A model generated the notes under the pieces. That model was not told the DNA's origin, made no database searches, and worked only from the letters and a program-made list of their open reading frames with translations. Shown here in pieces: positions 1-5,828 of a stretch of DNA of 11,960 bases. This DNA is from Eggerthellaceae bacterium UBA5808. Its GTDB lineage: Bacteria > Actinomycetota > Coriobacteriia > Coriobacteriales > Eggerthellaceae. The position numbers and the translations under genes were made by a program. Position 1 is the first letter of the stretch. Each line of letters begins with the position of its first letter. The stretch lies in NCBI GenBank assembly GCA_002417975.1, contig DIDE01000105.1, forward strand, positions 1 through 11,960, given 5' to 3'.

Positions 1-42
1 TGTATATAAGAGAACGCCTATAACAGGCCAATCTTGAGCAAA

Positions 43-2991
43 TTATTGCTGTTCTTTATAGGTAAGGTAATCGCCGACACACGAAGAATATCCATTCGAA
101 TCCATAAGAAGACCCCAGAACTCGTTAAGGTAGCCTTCTTTATCAGTCTTTGAAAGGTCGGTCCATTTGCGGATAACGTTCCAATAAACGCTCCATATAT
201 CGCCATAACCAAGGTTGCCCGTCATGCCGCTTGCTGCTTGTTTGATTCCTGCCAGGTCAGATGGTGATTTCGATTTCATGAGACCCGCAACATTGCTCAG
301 TGCGGTTTGGAGCGATTCATCGCTTCCGCAAAGATCGTTCTTTTTCGTGGCATAGTCATACCGATAAACACTTGTGTCGGTCCCGAAATTCCATTCCAGT
401 ACATTTTGCATGAATTTGGGCTCAAAGCCTTCGGCTAAACCAATGTGGCCTTCTGCGGCGTCACTGCTCGGAGTAAGGTTGACCTCGGTGGTCATATCAT
501 CGATGCCGAGTGAACCAGTCACGACATTTAAGACTGCCGTATGATAATAGTCCTCGAACGTAAAGGTGTGATTCACGGCGGTGAGCTGGTTGAGCATCAG
601 CGCGCGTTGCTTTTGATAGTCACCGCCTGTCGTGTAGTCCACCGTGAGCTGCGTATTGTCGCAGCGATTATTATCTGATGTAGATGAAGAATCCTTTATA
701 TCTCCAGCGCTACTGCCTGGCATGTAATGATCGACACCGTAACGTTTGAATCCCATTTGGCTCATAGCAACAAGTGGAACGATATCGGTTTTATTGATTA
801 TGTTATGTATACAGTTATAGGCGGCTGCGCCTTGATATTCGTCTGCGGCGATGCCACCTTGTGGAGCAGCAAAACAGTATCCGTAAACCTGGTTTCCTGT
901 GTATACCATGCTGGAATCATCATAGATATGGATGCCGTCAACGAGTCGTTTGGCGGTGAGATTAGCAGTTGCTGCTGCGCGAGAAAATCCCGTTACCCAG
1001 AATTTGACCTTTCCTGCTTTGGCTTTTTCGAGCAATGCAGGATCGCTCTTAATATAGTTTTCGACGTCGGTTGTCACTTGATCTGCTGCATTCGCAAAGC
1101 CCGCTTCTTCGCCTGTTTCGCCTACGGTCACATTGCTTGCCCATTCGCTTTCGTATCCGGCACCACGGATGGCAATAGGTACCAAAACATAGTCGTCGTT
1201 TCCATTTACGGTTATATTTTTTTGGCCAATAGCTGCGGCAATGGTGTCAGTACGAGGCTTTTCTGTATAGGTAGTCTTGATAAATGTTTTAGAATCATCG
1301 CAGCCAATATCAGCGAGTAATTGCTTGACGTGCGAAAACTTATTCGTATAGTCAGCGGTATCGTTGCCAGCATTAGCACCAAAAGCGCTCATGGCTAGAG
1401 CCATTGACATAGTTGCCAAGTGCGAATCGTAGGTTGTTGGGGCATCGGAGAAGAGTCCGTCTGAATAGTAAAAGACAGAATCAAGATCATCGGTGTCGTT
1501 GGTATTGGAAGCAAACGAGAAGGTGCCTTTGATTAGGGAATTACTTTTATAGGTACCTACCGTCGATGTACCAGGTGAGACTGTTGTGCTTGTTGGCGCT
1601 GCAGGGGCAGTTCCTTGTTTCCAAAGGAGCTGTCTGTCGCCTCCGTGTGCTGCATCGACCCAATCGATATACCATCCGTCTCTATCCGCAGAGAACGGTG
1701 TCGTCATATAGGTGCCGGTGGTGCTGATACTGCGGCCATCGTTGCGCGTAGTGTAGATTCCAATATGGGATGTATAGTCTGGCATAGAAGTAATCAGGGC
1801 GTTACTTCCGGTATCTCCAAGGTGAAGATTGTTGCTATGTTTATCGTCGCCAGCGGTATTCTCATTGATGATCATCGTGCCAGATAATCCAATTTTATCT
1901 ACAGATGATACGTATACGCCGCCGCCATAATCTTCTTTAGCGTGGTTATCCTTGATCGCACAATTGCCGAGAGAGTTATTGTCTCCGTTGTCGTATACGC
2001 CGCCGCCTTGAGAGGCTATATTACCTTTGATAGTACAGCCTATAAGTGTGGCGCTTCCACCAGCGTCGATATAGGCGCCGCCGCCGTAACCGCCAGCAGT
2101 ATTGTTGACCAACTGCATGTTTGTGACATTGGTTGTTTTGTGATTGATATAGATGCCGCCGCCGTCTTTGCCACATGAGTTGTTGGCGACTGATCCGCCT
2201 TCAAGTTCAAGTTTGCTTGCATCGGTATAGATGCCGCCACCATAGTTCTTAGCGGTGTTGTAATTGATTGACGAATTTGCATCGAGCTTGATGCTGGAAG
2301 AGGCGTGATTGACATAGAGCCCGCCGCCATTTATGTCGGCGTAATTAAACGTAATGCGGCTTCCGGTAAGGGTAAGCTTTGAATACTCTCCGTTCATTTC
2401 GATGGCACCGCCATAGCCACCTCCCGATACGAGCCAATAATCATCGCTCATGTTGCCACATAGGGTGACCTGCGAAAGATTGACCTTTGATGAGGTGTTC
2501 ATCTGAATTCCGCCAGCGCCATTATCGCTGTAGCCTCCTGCGATAACGCCACCAGATATATCGGTTTGGTTGGTACTAGGATCGGCATACCAAACACCAT
2601 TGCTCAAGCGACCGCTATGTACGATAGATGTAGAACCGCCATTAACATTGAGTGTGGCAGAATCGCTTACGTAAAAAACTTCGCCATTCTTTGTACTTGA
2701 CGAAGAATTATCACTCGCTAAATGACGGTTGATCATGTGCCCATTGAGGTTAACGGTAATGGTTTTGCTTTTCGCAACAGTGAGCTGGCTGTTTGTGTTC
2801 CAGTCTGCAAGTACATCAATGGTGCCGTCATTCGGCACAGCTGCCCATGCAGCTTCGTAGCTTGAATAGGTCACGCCATCCACTGATGCAACGTCTTGAT
2901 CGGCTGCTTCGGCTACCGTTGTCATACCGCATAGCAGGCCAAAGGTGAGTGCGGTCACAAATAAGATGCGTATGCAGGTGAGTCGCTTCAT
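43..2991 (-). CDS. Secreted beta-helix protein with C-terminal lipase-like alpha/beta-hydrolase domain
   Basis: A 982-residue protein. The N-terminus (MKRLTCIRILFVTALTFGLL, ending near AEAA) is a classical Sec signal peptide of about 29 residues. Residues about 190-360 contain seven GGG-type motifs (YGGAIEMN, NGGGLYVN, YGGGIYTD, DGGGIYIN, YGGGAYID, QGGGVYDN, YGGGVYVS) every 26-29 residues, the pattern of right-handed parallel beta-helix (Pmp/pectate-lyase-like) coils. A Thr/Ser/Pro-rich linker near residue 480 leads to a hydrolase-like region. There GFSRA looks like a nucleophile elbow (Ser670), followed by an Asp in KTDIVP (Asp736) and a His in VDHYMPG (His755). Asp to His is short for a classical lipase triad, so a later His (for example in VNHTFTFEDYYH) may be the real one. 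No LPXTG or C-terminal membrane anchor is visible, so the protein is probably released or held non-covalently. It could be an adhesin carrying an esterase; the substrate is unknown. It is transcribed away from the rest of the window. Confidence 0.85.
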   Translation of the reverse strand: MKRLTCIRILFVTALTFGLLCGMTTVAEAADQDVASVDGVTYSSYEAAWAAVPNDGTIDVLADWNTNSQLTVAKSKTITVNLNGHMINRHLASDNSSSSTKNGEVFYVSDSATLNVNGGSTSIVHSGRLSNGVWYADPSTNQTDISGGVIAGGYSDNGAGGIQMNTSSKVNLSQVTLCGNMSDDYWLVSGGGYGGAIEMNGEYSKLTLTGSRITFNYADINGGGLYVNHASSSIKLDANSSINYNTAKNYGGGIYTDASKLELEGGSVANNSCGKDGGGIYINHKTTNVTNMQLVNNTAGGYGGGAYIDAGGSATLIGCTIKGNIASQGGGVYDNGDNNSLGNCAIKDNHAKEDYGGGVYVSSVDKIGLSGTMIINENTAGDDKHSNNLHLGDTGSNALITSMPDYTSHIGIYTTRNDGRSISTTGTYMTTPFSADRDGWYIDWVDAAHGGDRQLLWKQGTAPAAPTSTTVSPGTSTVGTYKSNSLIKGTFSFASNTNDTDDLDSVFYYSDGLFSDAPTTYDSHLATMSMALAMSAFGANAGNDTADYTNKFSHVKQLLADIGCDDSKTFIKTTYTEKPRTDTIAAAIGQKNITVNGNDDYVLVPIAIRGAGYESEWASNVTVGETGEEAGFANAADQVTTDVENYIKSDPALLEKAKAGKVKFWVTGFSRAAATANLTAKRLVDGIHIYDDSSMVYTGNQVYGYCFAAPQGGIAADEYQGAAAYNCIHNIINKTDIVPLVAMSQMGFKRYGVDHYMPGSSAGDIKDSSSTSDNNRCDNTQLTVDYTTGGDYQKQRALMLNQLTAVNHTFTFEDYYHTAVLNVVTGSLGIDDMTTEVNLTPSSDAAEGHIGLAEGFEPKFMQNVLEWNFGTDTSVYRYDYATKKNDLCGSDESLQTALSNVAGLMKSKSPSDLAGIKQAASGMTGNLGYGDIWSVYWNVIRKWTDLSKTDKEGYLNEFWGLLMDSNGYSSCVGDYLTYKEQQ
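1915..2416 (-). repeat. Seven degenerate beta-helix coil repeats inside the lipase-like gene
   Basis: On the plus strand the motif GCCGCCGCC, or a close variant, recurs near 1918, 1999, 2079, 2156, 2234, 2323 and 2406, a spacing of about 78-87 bp. In the coding (minus) frame each encodes a GGG/GGA turn with an aromatic residue and N-rich surroundings. The repeats are degenerate in sequence between the GGG codons, so they look like old coil duplications and not a recent tandem array. Confidence 0.75.
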
Positions 2992-3165
2992 AAGATCTCT
3001 TTTCAGGTCTATGGTGTGTTCCTGCCTATGATCTCAAAGTGAATAAACGATTCTGCGTGTCGTTGTATTCTAGTTGAGTCAGGTCATATGTGAGATCGTG
3101 GCATGAACACCTTAATTCCATCTGAACAGTATTAGTAATCTCGCTCTTTAGTATAGTTCACAAAA

Positions 3166-3196
3166 GTGACACAAATGGTGTCATTATTGCTATAAA
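3166..3196 (+). promoter_or_regulatory. Candidate promoter with overlapping inverted-repeat operator
   Basis: An extended -10 (TGC-TATAAA, 3188-3196) lies 19 bp downstream of GTGACA (3166-3171), which matches the -35 consensus at five of six positions. The spacer is longer than the ideal 17 bp. A perfect 6-bp inverted repeat with a 5-bp centre, TGACAC-AAATG-GTGTCA (3167-3183), covers the -35 and spacer, as an operator would. The promoter points toward the abiEi remnant, toxin fragment and immunity gene. The same DNA is also upstream of the divergent lipase-like gene, so the site could affect both. The regulator is not identified. Confidence 0.4.
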
Positions 3197-3206
3197 TGTA
3201 CTGTTT

Positions 3207-3255
3207 TCCGATGTATCGAGACAGACAATCTATCGTTGGTTGAATACTGCGTTGG
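3207..3255 (+). pseudogene. abiEi fragment (helix-turn-helix segment) left in the first module
   Basis: These 49 bp match 4210-4258 in the intact antitoxin gene at 43 of 49 positions by hand alignment. In the abiEi frame they read SDVSRQTIYRWLNTAL, against SDVSRQTIYRWLNASL in the intact protein. Upstream the resemblance fades quickly, although the in-frame residues just before still look loosely related. Downstream the sequence switches to an unrelated toxin-like tail, apparently with a change of frame. This is a broken remnant of a second abiE module and cannot make an antitoxin. Confidence 0.8.
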
Positions 3256-3454
3256 TGATGGCGGATTGGCTGATGCGGTTAGATATGAGACATCAACTGG
3301 AAAATTAGTTGGTGGCAAGTCTCATATATTAAAGGTAACGGAAAGAATTTCGAATTTAGAAAACGTCATCAACAACCAAGATTTAAATGAAAGTGATTTG
3401 GAAATAGCTAATGGATTGTTAGCTGATCTCAAAAATGCACTTGGAGGAAGATGA
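3236..3454 (+). pseudogene. Orphan C-terminal fragment of a probable polymorphic toxin
   Basis: The open frame gives 72 residues, but the first seven (from a TTG at 3236) are the abiEi remnant read out of frame and no Shine-Dalgarno precedes that codon. The native part starts about 3257 and reads DGGLADAVRYETSTGKLVGG followed by a charged helical tail ending in DLKNALGGR. Small GG turns, a GKxxGGKSH-like stretch and a C-terminal helix just before a small immunity-type gene are typical of C-terminal toxin modules of Rhs/CDI/LXG-class proteins. I do not recognise the exact toxin family with certainty. The delivery domains are absent, so this is probably a non-functional leftover or an orphan recombination module. 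Its stop codon lies 1 bp before the next gene's start, and the next gene's ribosome-binding site lies inside it, as expected for a toxin-immunity pair. Confidence 0.55.
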
Positions 3455-3455
3455 A

Positions 3456-3803
3456 ATGAAAAGTGATGAACTAAATATGATGCTTATTAAAAAATTTCCC
3501 AATTTGATAGATTTGTATCATAAAGAGGTTGAATGGCAGGAAGGCGATAAAACAGGATCGCATATTGTATACGGTGACGTATTTACACCTTATATTAAAG
3601 AGTGTATTAGCAACAAAAGTATTAAAGAACTTCGCGCGATTTTTGAATACATAGAGTTTTTGCTTTCAAAAAAGGATTTATATATTGATGATGTTATTAC
3701 ATTCAGTGTTATAGAGTGTATTTCTTGCCAATTTCAAGAGAATCAATCTATTATCGATATGCTAGGTACTCGTACGAAGAAATGTTTAATGAGCTTTATC
3801 TAG
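3456..3803 (+). CDS. Small acidic protein, probable immunity protein (DUF7674-like)
   Basis: 115 residues starting MKSDELNMMLIKKFPNLIDL. The start at 3456 is chosen because GGAGGA (3443-3448) lies 7 bp upstream; an in-frame ATG at 3435 has no such site. The protein is small, acidic and soluble, with the stretch YGDVFTPYIKECI and a following helical segment FEYIEFLLSKKD. By memory these resemble small immunity-type proteins of the DUF7674 group that sit behind polymorphic toxin tails. If so, it would bind and neutralise the toxin whose tail precedes it. The gene is visibly A+T-rich (17 G/C in 60 bases at 3481-3540, against 29 in 60 at 7321-7380 in tadB), which points to transfer. The C-terminus may be altered: in the next frame the DNA after 3780 reads MFNELYLALRK, a more usual helical ending, so a one-base loss is possible. 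Confidence 0.6.
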   Translation: MKSDELNMMLIKKFPNLIDLYHKEVEWQEGDKTGSHIVYGDVFTPYIKECISNKSIKELRAIFEYIEFLLSKKDLYIDDVITFSVIECISCQFQENQSIIDMLGTRTKKCLMSFI

Positions 3804-3811
3804 CACTTCGT

Positions 3812-3872
3812 AAGCCGTTAGTAGCTTTCTCGGGATTGCCGAAAAGCTTGAGCAAGATAACGTTTTGCATGA
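3812..3872 (+). pseudogene. abiEii 3' end fragment
   Basis: The last codons of a second abiEii copy. In frame the DNA reads AVSSFLGIAEKLEQD, against AASSLLEIAEKLEQD in the intact toxin at the corresponding site near 5600-5645. A one-base deletion (GATAACG here, GATAAACG in the intact copy) then moves the frame, so the original stop at 3870-3872 is no longer read. Similarity is moderate up to about 3834 and nearly perfect from 3835 on. Together with the abiEi piece at 3207-3255 it shows that a whole abiE module once lay here. Confidence 0.8.
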
Positions 3873-4022
3873 TTAAGAACTAAGCACCAATCGGTTTATG
3901 CATTCCGCGACAAATTCTTGCTTTATATCTGTAAGGTACTCGGAAGGTTTCTGGAAGGTTTGCTTGCCATACTGATCTCAACCTGATGATAGGACAGAGA
4001 TGGTTCCTATATATCAGCTTAT
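3835..4022 (+). repeat. Left copy of a 188/189-bp direct repeat
   Basis: Matches 5621-5809 with three differences found by eye: one missing A (after 3857), A for G in the AAGGTACTC stretch, and A for G in CTCAACCTG. The repeat holds the end of abiEii, the following noncoding DNA with the triple 11-bp motif and extended -10, and the ATGGTTCCTATATATCAG stretch. Here it lies ahead of the abiEi promoter. The in-frame ATG near 4000 leads only to a short reading frame. Confidence 0.95.
3931..3963 (+). promoter_or_regulatory. Triple 11-bp direct repeat (AAGGT core), left copy
   Basis: Three consecutive 11-mers, GTAAGGTACTC, GGAAGGTTTCT and GGAAGGTTTGC, each share G-x-AAGGT at the same offset. An extended -10-like TGCCATACT follows at 3965-3973. 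This is the duplicate of the array ahead of tadA; in this copy it lies about 165 bp upstream of abiEi. Confidence 0.5.
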
Positions 4023-4061
4023 AGGAAAGAAACAACGCGCGAAGTGTGGCTAGGTCTGTAT

Positions 4062-4091
4062 GTAGAAGAAGATTCTACTGGAGTTGTAGAA
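4062..4091 (+). promoter_or_regulatory. GTAGAA/TTCTAC operator-like cluster upstream of abiEi
   Basis: GTAGAA (4062-4067), its exact reverse complement TTCTAC (4073-4078) and GTAGAA again (4086-4091) occur in 30 bp, ending just before the predicted -35. AbiEi antitoxins are known to repress their own promoter by binding inverted repeats upstream of the operon, so this is the most likely autoregulatory site. Binding is inferred from position and symmetry only. Confidence 0.45.
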
Positions 4092-4093
4092 AT

Positions 4094-4122
4094 TTGTAAC
4101 ATTTGCAACAGCGGGTTAGAAT
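4094..4122 (+). promoter_or_regulatory. abiE promoter, probably leaderless
   Basis: TTGTAA (4094-4099) and TAGAAT (4117-4122) are separated by exactly 17 bp and give a plausible sigma-A-type promoter. The antitoxin ATG is at 4129, only 7 bp after the -10, so transcription would begin at or next to the start codon. No Shine-Dalgarno sequence is present before 4129, which agrees with a leaderless mRNA. Confidence 0.5.
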
Positions 4123-4128
4123 GCGCTC

Positions 4129-4755
4129 ATGAATAATTTTGCTAACATACTTCTAAAACGATTTGGCACAAACGAGCCCATACTCGTTGAGGATATGTGT
4201 GCATTGTTCTCCGATGTATCAAGACAGACAATCTATCGCTGGCTAAATGCTTCGTTGGAGAATGGCACGTTGGCAAAATATGGTCGAGGCATATATTTCA
4301 TTCCGTGCAAAACTCGTTTTGGGCGATCTCGCTTATTTCCTGAGCAAGTTGTACAGCGAAAGTGGATCGAGAATAATGGTGACATTGTTGGCTATGTGTC
4401 AGGTCCAACACTTGTCAATAGCGTGGGAATAACCGAGCAAGTGTCTGCTACCTTGGAAGTAACTACAAATCGTGAGACAACCAGGGTTCGTAGTGTGCCA
4501 ACATTTGGTGGATGGAAGAGCATTAGGCTACGTCGCCCGCGTACTACTGTTACCAAACAGAATGTTCAAGCTCTTCGATTTCTTGATGTTGCCACTGAGG
4601 AGCCAGTTAATGATTTAAATGCGCATGCTCTGGATGCTCTTAGAAGACTAGCTCAAAAGGCTGGACGTAGACAGATTTATGACTGCGCAGCATATTATCC
4701 TGCAAAGACAGCTAAGAAGCTCATTGACTGCGAATACTGCAATGTACTTGCATGA
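4129..4755 (+). CDS. abiEi: Type IV toxin-antitoxin system antitoxin, AbiEi/DUF6088 family
   Basis: 208 residues. Residues about 15-60 form a winged helix-turn-helix (EDMCALFSDVSRQTIYRWLN, then the wing GRGIYFIP). The middle part has the conserved-looking stretches TRFGRS, VVQRKWI, GDIVGYVSGPTLVN and TEQVSATLEVTTN seen in AbiEi/DUF6088 antitoxins. In characterised AbiE systems the antitoxin does not bind the toxin; it acts as a DNA-binding autorepressor and counteracts toxin action indirectly. The gene has its own promoter with a GTAGAA repeat cluster just upstream and no ribosome-binding site. Its end overlaps the toxin start by 14 bp, which suggests coupled translation. No truncation is seen. 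A shortened relative of its helix-turn-helix region lies at 3207-3255. Confidence 0.85.
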   Translation: MNNFANILLKRFGTNEPILVEDMCALFSDVSRQTIYRWLNASLENGTLAKYGRGIYFIPCKTRFGRSRLFPEQVVQRKWIENNGDIVGYVSGPTLVNSVGITEQVSATLEVTTNRETTRVRSVPTFGGWKSIRLRRPRTTVTKQNVQALRFLDVATEEPVNDLNAHALDALRRLAQKAGRRQIYDCAAYYPAKTAKKLIDCEYCNVLA

Positions 4756-5659
4756 AAGCCAGGATGATTTTAGAGAACTAGTAGCGGCAACCTCTGATCA
4801 TTGTAATCGTGCGATTTCATTTGTCATAAAGGATTATTTTGCAATAATGATGTTGCGTGAACTGATTACCGAAAATAATGCTCTGGTATTTAAAGGTGGA
4901 ACTTGCCTGTCAAAATGCTACGGAATCATAGATAGATTTTCCGAAGACGTAGATATGGGTATCGAAGAAGCGCATGCAACTGAAGGTATGCGTAAACGCA
5001 TTAAAGTAGCTGTTCAAACATCGGCAGCAAAGCTGGGGCTATCAATCCATAATCTTGGCACAACAAAAAGCCGTCGTATGTACAATCGTTACGTAATGAC
5101 GCTACCGTCGCTTATCTCCTCTCATTCGTCTGATCAGCTCATTGTAGAAACTGCTGTCATGACCCCTGCTGCTCCAACAAAAAAACGACGTGTCCAAAGC
5201 TTTATTGGCGAGTATTGTGCTACATCTGGTTTTAATGGTGTGATCGAAGAATATAGACTTAAAGCATTTGCTATTAAGGCGAACTCTATGGAGCGTACTC
5301 TTTGCGACAAAGTATTTGCTCTATGCGATTGCTATGCATCGAGTAAAAATTTACTGCGACAATCACGGCATATTTATGATTTAAGGAAAATTACGGATGC
5401 TATTAGTATAAATAAAGACTTATTGGATTTGATGGTTGCTGTAAGAGAACAACGTTCCAGTGTGTTTGGCTGTCTATCTGCTCATCCTGGTGTATGCATT
5501 CCAAAAATGCTGCGTGAGATAGTTGATACTGGAGTGTATAAGACTGATTATGCTGAACGAACAGTGCCTCTACTATACGAAAAACTTTCCTACGAACAAG
5601 CTGCTAGTAGCTTGTTGGAAATTGCCGAAAAGCTTGAGCAAGATAAACGTTTTGCATGA
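4742..5659 (+). CDS. abiEii: Type IV toxin-antitoxin system toxin, AbiEii nucleotidyltransferase
   Basis: 305 residues from ATG 4742 (MYLHESQDDFRELV). An upstream in-frame ATG at 4679 would add 21 residues that do not look like the family; proteins of this group usually begin with an LHE-type stretch, so 4742 is preferred. Motif I is FKGGTCLSK (residues 50-58) and the metal-binding acidic pair is in RFSEDVDMGI (Asp69, Asp71), the nucleotidyltransferase GGT/S...DxD signature of AbiEii. KDY near residue 30 and MERTLCDKVFAL in the second half match later conserved parts. The enzyme is expected to transfer nucleotides to a cellular target (tRNA for related MenA-type enzymes) and cause reversible growth arrest, often as phage defence. 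All key residues seen are intact. The final codons are duplicated at 3812-3872. Confidence 0.88.
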   Translation: MYLHESQDDFRELVAATSDHCNRAISFVIKDYFAIMMLRELITENNALVFKGGTCLSKCYGIIDRFSEDVDMGIEEAHATEGMRKRIKVAVQTSAAKLGLSIHNLGTTKSRRMYNRYVMTLPSLISSHSSDQLIVETAVMTPAAPTKKRRVQSFIGEYCATSGFNGVIEEYRLKAFAIKANSMERTLCDKVFALCDCYASSKNLLRQSRHIYDLRKITDAISINKDLLDLMVAVREQRSSVFGCLSAHPGVCIPKMLREIVDTGVYKTDYAERTVPLLYEKLSYEQAASSLLEIAEKLEQDKRFA

Positions 5660-5809
5660 TTAAGAACTAAGCACCAATCGGTTTATGCATTCCGCGACAA
5701 ATTCTTGCTTTATATCTGTAAGGTGCTCGGAAGGTTTCTGGAAGGTTTGCTTGCCATACTGATCTCAGCCTGATGATAGGACAGAGATGGTTCCTATATA
5801 TCAGCTTAT
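5621..5809 (+). repeat. Right copy of the 188/189-bp direct repeat
   Basis: Starts in the last codons of abiEii, crosses its stop and runs through the noncoding DNA up to the edge of the tadA ribosome-binding site. It is the longer copy (189 bp) and keeps the intact abiEii end. The two copies start 1,786 bp apart, with the intact abiE module between them. Confidence 0.95.
5718..5760 (+). promoter_or_regulatory. Candidate activator-dependent tad promoter with triple 11-bp repeat
   Basis: Three head-to-tail 11-mers (5718-5728, 5729-5739, 5740-5750) share G-x-AAGGT. Immediately after comes TGC-CATACT (5752-5760), an extended -10-like element. The place where a -35 should be (5732-5737, AGGTTT) lies inside the repeats and does not match consensus. 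Direct repeats with an 11-bp period that replace the -35 are the usual layout for OmpR/PhoB-type response regulators. The transcript would carry a leader of roughly 60 nt before the tadA start. The activator is not in the window. Confidence 0.45.
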
Positions 5810-5828
5810 GAGAGAGGAGGTAAGCAGC

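Noticed and set aside
16..28. GCCT-ATAAC-AGGC as a terminator for the minus-strand lipase-like gene
   Set aside because: The stem is only 4 bp and no U-run follows on the minus strand.
727..2178. Plus-strand open frames (for example 727-1320, 1615-1887, 1942-2178)
   Set aside because: They lie antisense within the intact lipase-like gene, have no ribosome-binding sites and show no recognisable domains; they are shadows of the minus-strand codons.
1915..2416. Regularly spaced GCCGCCGCC motifs that could suggest a CRISPR or tandem-repeat array
   Set aside because: The spacing is 78-87 bp and varies, the repeats are only about 9-12 bp, and they encode the GGG turns of beta-helix coils in an intact gene.
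3981..4070. Short peptide frame from the ATG in the left repeat (MVPIYQLIGKK...)
   Set aside because: It has no ribosome-binding site, is very short, and is simply a copy of the DNA ahead of tadA.
4679..4741. ATG at 4679 as the abiEii start
   Set aside because: The extra 21 residues are antitoxin codons read in another frame and do not resemble AbiEii N-termini; the LHE-type start at 4742 fits better.
5787..5828. ATG at 5787 as the tadA start
   Set aside because: It lies in the direct repeat, has no Shine-Dalgarno sequence, and a strong GAGGAGG sits just before ATG 5829 in the same frame.
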